From Sipunculus nudus (Eukaryota; Annelida; Sipuncula; Golfingiida; Sipunculidae), in NCBI GenBank assembly GCA_026874595.1, contig CM049307.1, forward strand, positions 76,548,643-76,612,642: a stretch of DNA of 64,000 bases. The letters are read 5' to 3'. Position numbers and translations under genes: made by a program. Positions within the stretch are counted from its first letter, which is position 1. Each line of letters begins with the position of its first letter. Below, one piece after another: positions 58,000-64,000 of this stretch. The notes below the pieces were generated by a model. That model searched no databases. It saw only the letters and a program-made list of their open reading frames with translations, and had not been told where the DNA came from.

Positions 58000-60200
58000 G
58001 TGGTCGCATTTTGTAAAAGACAGGATGAAAGGTCTATGAATAACGGATATTTGCCTAAAAAATGTTGTTTTGGGAGTGAGTTGTGGGTATCAGAAAGGGG
58101 TGAAGCCAGGATTTAGAAAAGGAAAGTTGCTGCGGCTGAAAGGGGTGGGGGGACACCCTAGACCCCTCCTCTACAAATAGCTGCCACTTTGACAAAAAAA
58201 AAACGATTTCTTTAATTATATATTAGTCATAAAATATAAATGTGTTATTTGAGCATTGTTTTTGAGTTCAAATTAGATCATTCGGTATCATGTTTTCCAA
58301 CACAAGCTCTTAAGGCACCCACATATAAATTGTGACTAGTCCATAGATCAGGTTTTGTTTTACGTAAGTGAATTTGTCATTAAGACGGAGACACAGTATA
58401 TGCCACCATGCCCGCACCCGGATCTGGAGGAAATCAACTTTTCAGAGTTCCCTAAACTCCAACTGGACGCTAGGATAATTCGAAAAATTATAGTTGTCCT
58501 GTTAAATCTGAGATGGTAGCGAATATGCCCACTATATATGGTAAAAGTAGGCTTTTTAAATATCTTTTGATGGTTACATGTACGCGATTTTTTATAGATG
58601 GTCCTTACAGTTACAGTATTAGTAATAAAGTTAATTTAATGTATCTTGCCTGGCCTTAGTGTCATTATTATCTATATAATTAATACAGAGTTTTTTTTTC
58701 TAGACCACGGTTTACCTGCTTCCGTTCTGATTTGACTCTCCAAATTCGGCAGACGTATCGGTGGTGCACTCTTCCAGGACAAGTTTGTTTTATTTTGCGG
58801 GATTATGCCCTATTAAGCTGAATAATTAATAATTTTAATATTTACCCATTAGGCGCCCCTATTTCTTTTGTGCTGCAATGTCCTCTACGCCTGTGACGCT
58901 TTTTCAGGAGGCGCCTCGGGGATTTTCACTGGCCAATTAAGACCATGGCAAGAGCCCATGTCCTGCCCGAAAGGCATTTCCGTGCAATACGCGGTCACGC
59001 GGGTCCACTATAATCCTCATTGATCCCCTATATCCATTGTAATGCCTCTACAGGAATTTTCTCTCTATAGGATAAAGGTTTTTAATCCATAGACCACATG
59101 ACTCCGCTTTCAATGCGAGGGCCTTTCAGCTTTGTCAACACTGGACACTGAGTCCAGTGATATGACCACGGTTTGACAATTTTTTTTTTTTTTTTTTTGG
59201 GGGGGGGGGGGGTTTACAGGTATGTTGATTTTTATACATTCAAAAATATCTTTCCATGATAACCATGGTTTAAAAGGTTCGGCCAAGTAATGTGTTTTAT
59301 GAAGGTTTTTTTTCCCCAAAAAGAAGCCCCACAACTTAATTATCATTCGGGTTGGGGTGGGGGGTTCACATATATTTGTTAAGATCCGATGCCTGTAGGG
59401 ACGGTGAAACATGAAAAAATATCACCAGTACATCTTTAATTTGATAACAAACTAGAATCTGTAGTAAGGGCGCACAGACCCCCATCAGAATCTCCTTTAT
59501 TATCAGCCATGTGTTCACGTGTATGCGTTTTATTACGCTCTTTACACAGCGCTTTAACTATAGGCCTACTTCCTATATGGTAAAGCGCTGTTTGTTATGA
59601 CCTCCTATCCTGAATTGCTACACCAGAGGGGAGCACTGTATTTTTGTCCAATCAGATGAGACCTTGTGCTGGAAGACACGGCCAAGCGAGGAATAGACGG
59701 AGCCAATCATGCTCATTCGTTTTGAGTGACAGCTCATCGCCCCGGTAACCGTATGAACAGGCCACAGGCTCAGAGAGAATTGCCGCAGACGTAGTTTTAG
59801 GGCCTTTGGCACATAGGATGCCCGGTCGGGGAGATGTAATTCAAACGAAACGTAACAAAAGGCTGAGTGCACATCTCGCTGGCTGGTTTCAGTTCTGCAG
59901 ACACCAGACACATAGCTACGCTAACACAGTCATACTGTCAGATTCGAATCGGTCGATGATGCGAGAATGCAGAGGGAGCAATTAAAATTCGAACGTAAAC
60001 TTGTCTTCAAACGGCGCTTGAAGCGCAGCTATGGGCGGAGCCAGGATGCCTGTCGCGTGTTTGTTTATTGGCATCTGGTTGGCTGCTTGTCACATCATAC
60101 GCACGTTTTGCTCAGCGGACAACGAACCGCCATCTGGTGTCTAAATATATCATAAATGGTCAAAGCTGGCAGCGTGAAAATCAGTTGCTTCTTTAGTAGT
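58000..60200. other. Intergenic DNA with repeats
   Basis: No gene recognised. A T-run followed by a G-run lies at about 59180-59212. 58880-59060 and 60470-60530 share TTTCAGGAGGCG and 'GAATCCCC/GATCCCCT' style text, suggesting a dispersed element. Confidence 0.45.
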
Positions 60201-60221
60201 GTAAGATTTCCGCTGCCTCGG

Positions 60222-60880
60222 GAGTGTAGCGTTTCATGTATGAACACTGTCATGCTTCAGTAACACGAGATCACCTTGCGTGGCAGAATAAATAAATACG
60301 AATGGGTGGCTTCCACACGGGGACAAAGAAATGGTCTTTTGTCATAATGGTTTATTAGAAAATATATATTGTGGTGATTCTTATTAGCCCCAAAATGAAA
60401 TGGACTATTGATATGTCTTTCCCCTTACCCTCTACAAATGTTCAGCAAAACATTTTTCACATGTCACGCTATTTCAGGAGGCGACCTGTAATCCCTACTG
60501 AATCCCCTGTAATCCCAACTGAATCCCCACGGTGTTATTGCACACACTTCTAAGGGTCCTCAATCTCTTGGGGACTTTGAAACCCCCGCCAGAATCTGCT
60601 AAATAGTCGTTCATAAGAAAGAGCACGTTTCATGTAAAACATTGTCATGGTTCAGAAACACGGGTTCACCAGGCGAGTGGCAGAACAACTGCACACGAAT
60701 GGGCGGCTTTTACTCGGGGACAAAAAAAAATTGCCCCTTATAATAATTCCTTTCTAGAACTGTGATTATGACACTTAAGAAAAAAAATATATCATGGTGA
60801 TTCCGATTACCTCAAAAATGTAATGGATGACGGATGCAGTTTAACTCTACCCCTCATCAAATTTTCAGCAAAATCTATAT
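60222..60880. repeat. Tandem duplication, about 405-bp step
   Basis: 60222-60450 recurs at 60625-60880: GTTTCATGTA, CATG(C/G)TTCAG.AACACG, ACGAATGGG(T/C)GGCTT, TATCAT/TTGTGGTGATTC and TTCAGCAAAA occur in order in both. The copies differ by substitutions and short indels. Confidence 0.7.
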
Positions 60881-63080
60881 ATTATATTTTGCTTTAATTT
60901 GCTGAAAGACAATGCAACGACCCAAGGCTGAAGTGGTTTCTTTGCTAAATGCTTTCATCGAAATATATCAACCTGCTTTCTGTTTATCTGGGAGAGTTGT
61001 CAATTTTGCATCAGACGTGCTTATTCCATGACAATTTACAGTGCTTAAACGAAAAATTTAATACTGTTGGAATACATTTTTTTCTGGGCCTATCTGTTTC
61101 ACCTTAGCAGCTACACGTTTCGCGTACAAGAGACTTTAACGACATATGTATGTGTATACAAATAACGCATGTGTCTGTTAACATGCCTTAAACTATACCC
61201 TCAACTGACCACACTAAATAAACATCGTGTTTCTCGATGTCGCCTGAGTTTCAACTAATACAAAGCATCTTTCATATAATTTCACGGTAGAATGCTTCTG
61301 TATACAATCGTTATATCTACGATATTTTCGAAGCAATGAGGCTGTTGGACCTATGTTGTTTATCGGGAAATTTTTGATGTGATTTCTGGAATAGAATAAT
61401 TTTTCTTTCTACGTTGATATTTTGGGGAGGGTGTTCCTGAAAAATTCTAGCAGAAGTAATCTTTATAACATATTAGTGAAACACATGAAAAAAGTACCTG
61501 AAAAAAACCTTAGGATTAAAATATGCGTCGTTTAGTTCCTATCATATGCATCAGACAGAGCCGTGGATTTTCCACGGGAGCAGCTAGTAACAATGAATGC
61601 AATCAACCCATTTCCTTTTTTTTGGCTACCAGCGCACAAACACTGCTGTGTTACCAAACGTCAATAGATTCTAGTATATAAATTATTAAGGAAAAAATGG
61701 CATTTTACTCCATCCTAAAATTAATTCTAAAGGTATTTGAACATCTGAAGAGAAGAATTACAATGACATAAAACTATTAGAAAATTCATGTCCGGTTTTG
61801 AATCTTCATAACACCTCTAGATCTGTCATTGAACCAAGGTTTGTATATTAAGATTTTAACAGCTTATATGAGGGTTGTTTCACTCAAATGAACACAAATC
61901 TTACATAAACAGCATACAGGTCGACTAATAATCAAGGTAAAAAACTGTGTGGAATATCACCAAACCTTATGAAATATTTGAATATTATACTTTCTAATTA
62001 ACGGTATAGCTCGAAGGGAAAGTAACAGTCCGATACCAAAATTATTATTATTATTATTGTTATTTGCCACTATTACTGTCATCATATTTGCAATGACTAA
62101 ATTGGTTTCAAACACCTTTGACTTTCATTTATTCACACAATCAATTAACATTCATAAATATTCAATAACAAATTTTATTATTGATACACATATATCATGA
62201 TTCTATTCTTAACTATAAAGTCTCCATAATAGCATGTGCATGCTAGTGTTTTTAAGAGTCTCTATCTGCCTCTGAATATAAATAAAGCTAGTTCAAAAGA
62301 GAAAGTATAAAATTATTATACACCAGTTAGAACTATCGTAAATGAAATATTTGCATAATGCATCAAATTGAGTTTTGATCTGCTTCTTGGAAATAGGACA
62401 GAAATAAAAAGTTTACATCACTGCAATGGAAGGAGTTGACAAATTATTATTTTTTAAGAAACTGCTAGCAAAGTGTCATGTATGTTAACACCGAACAAAC
62501 TGACATCTATAGCAAAACAAAACGTAGCCAGCGCCAGCGCCCCCCGCCCTCCCCTGGTGTCCACAGTCATATAGCAAATAATAGGGTTTTAATGTGGCCA
62601 ATACATGATAAAATGACTAAGTTTTAAGTTTTTGCATTTAGACATCTGAGATTTGAGTGAGAAACAAACACATCAACCCACAAACAGGACGATGAGACCA
62701 TGTACAGTGCCAACATAGGGTAACAAATTCAGTGAAATCACAGTCCTTTATATTAAGTTATTACATTTCTTTAATTCGATCGTTACAAGTTTATTAGTTT
62801 GCAACACTATATTTTTATTTGCTATCAACAACAAATGGTATTATGGATATCTTACATGAAAAAAGGGACTTATTATGACACCAAGAAAGGGAAAAACCAA
62901 AATGGTATACCTTATAACGTTGATGACCTTCAAAATGACCTTGTAAACCTTGTGACCTCAAAAGTAGAGGTTTTCATTTCCTACTTCTGAAATAAACTTC
63001 TACAGGTCAAGATGACCAGAGGATAATTAATTTTGTCTGTAAATGGGAATGAAATTAAAAATGTATATTTTTAATGTTTT
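60881..63080. other. AT-rich DNA without recognised genes
   Basis: Only an ATT run (62041-62065) and a short TGACCTT-rich stretch (62915-63020), of the AGGTCA repeat style seen elsewhere, are notable. Confidence 0.5.
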
Positions 63081-63089
63081 ATTTTTAGA

Positions 63090-63181
63090 TTAGAATGGGC
63101 AACAGACTCCAGTGCACTTGCCGGGAGGTACTTGACATGGCGATACTTGAAAAGGAAGGGCAACATAACCCAGTATACGGG
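63090..63181 (+). other. Weak exon candidate
   Basis: TTTTATTTTTAG is followed by an open stretch containing MGNRLQCTCREVLDMAILEK and then EGQHNPVYG to a donor-like GG|GTAAGC at 63182. GC content rises over 63090-63470, and a 126-codon frame runs on the other strand (63465-63085). Neither matches a family recognised here. Confidence 0.2.
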
Positions 63182-64000
63182 TAAGCAGTTAACCCACAAT
63201 AGTGGACTATAGGCAGAGCAACGTAAGCAAGGGAACAGGTAAGGAGATGACTAGTGGTTATGAACTGGGAAGGACAACCGGACTCGGTGACTTGCATCAG
63301 TGGAGTGGGCAGGACATCTTTACAAAGGCGACGGTGTATAGGAGGTAACCCGCGATAGTTTCCTTGGTAGGGCAAATTAGCACTAGGACAATGATCAAGA
63401 GATGAACTATGTTTCAGCCAGTTTAGAACCACCATGGCCAACATGAAATGTAGGTCGGATTCCATACTCGCGGCCGATTTTCCAGTAATTGTCGTTGTTT
63501 TAATCTATGACAATATGGTCCAGTTTTTTAAGGGAAAGAATTAACCTGCGTCTTTATTTAACTTTGTGAAGGAATCCAGGATGGCAAAACATGTATGTAG
63601 TTAGTTCGGTTCAACACAAGTCATTTTGCAGCTGGACTTAGTAAATAAACAGCTTGAGAACAGTGCATGCAGAAAGAACAGGTGCAGTTAATCGGTTATT
63701 TTCTCTATTCAAGGCTTATTTTTAGTTATATTAACTCTAGCTATTCGTGTCATCCTGAAACATGCACGATCTCTTCCATATTATGTATTTTCTACTATTC
63801 ATTATTATACATGGTTCTTTTAATACATGTACTACCATCAATTTTAGCTATTTCCTCACTCAGCAGCAACGGATTCGCCTTAGAGGGGTCTTTTCGAGAA
63901 CAAGCTGACTAGATAAGTCATATTTTTACTTAATATGCAAAAATATTTTATTCTTTTTGTTTTATTTTTATTTTGAAACATAAATATTTATGAACTGCTT

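Overview
The window looks like AT-rich nuclear DNA from an invertebrate animal. A mollusc, probably a bivalve, is the best guess. The genes have spliceosomal introns with GT..AG borders, and long introns are filled with decayed transposons, (TA)n microsatellites and tandem arrays. The lectin, ASB and sigma-GST content, plus recurrent 'AAGGTCA' and 'GGCGCCACC' repeat motifs, fit a mollusc. The species call is inference from sequence style, because no database was searched. Most open reading frames over 60 codons here are chance frames in repeats. Real coding sequence lies in four multi-exon genes.

Region 1 (about 0.87-19.5 kb) is a large, imperfect inverted duplication. The left arm (about 870-7840) holds a plus-strand gene and the right arm (about 10500-19240) a minus-strand paralogue, tail to tail, around a spacer of about 2.7 kb. 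Each encodes a secreted protein with two C-type lectin-like domains (CTLDs). Each CTLD is split over two exons, every intron is phase 1, and a Ser/Thr/Pro-rich tail follows. The right copy keeps a signal-peptide exon, a QPD motif in CTLD1 and a longer, repeat-expanded tail, but its first CTLD2 exon is frameshifted. The left copy has intact reading frames from CTLD1 onward, with EPN in CTLD2, but no signal-peptide exon is visible in the window.

Region 2 (19.5-31.4 kb) is gene-poor. It holds a tRNA-derived SINE, two of four copies of a roughly 0.8-0.9 kb non-autonomous transposon, and degenerate 'GGCGCCA' repeats. It also holds a roughly 150-bp tandem array whose unit carries an AGGTCA-n3-TGACCT palindrome, and a roughly 30-bp tandem array of about 1.9 kb.

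Region 3 (31.5-47.8 kb) is a plus-strand ankyrin repeat and SOCS-box (ASB-type) gene with a candidate 5' UTR exon and four coding exons (448 aa). It is the expected substrate receptor of an Elongin B/C-Cullin 5 ubiquitin ligase. Its introns hold a 145-bp satellite, a 12-bp perfect-palindrome array, and two copies of a roughly 590-bp dispersed repeat.

Region 4 (49.5-56.4 kb) is a minus-strand, convergent sigma-class glutathione S-transferase (like haematopoietic prostaglandin D synthase) with five coding exons (219 aa) and a candidate 5' UTR exon. Region 5 (56.4-64 kb) shows no convincing gene, only repeats, two local tandem duplications and one weak exon candidate.
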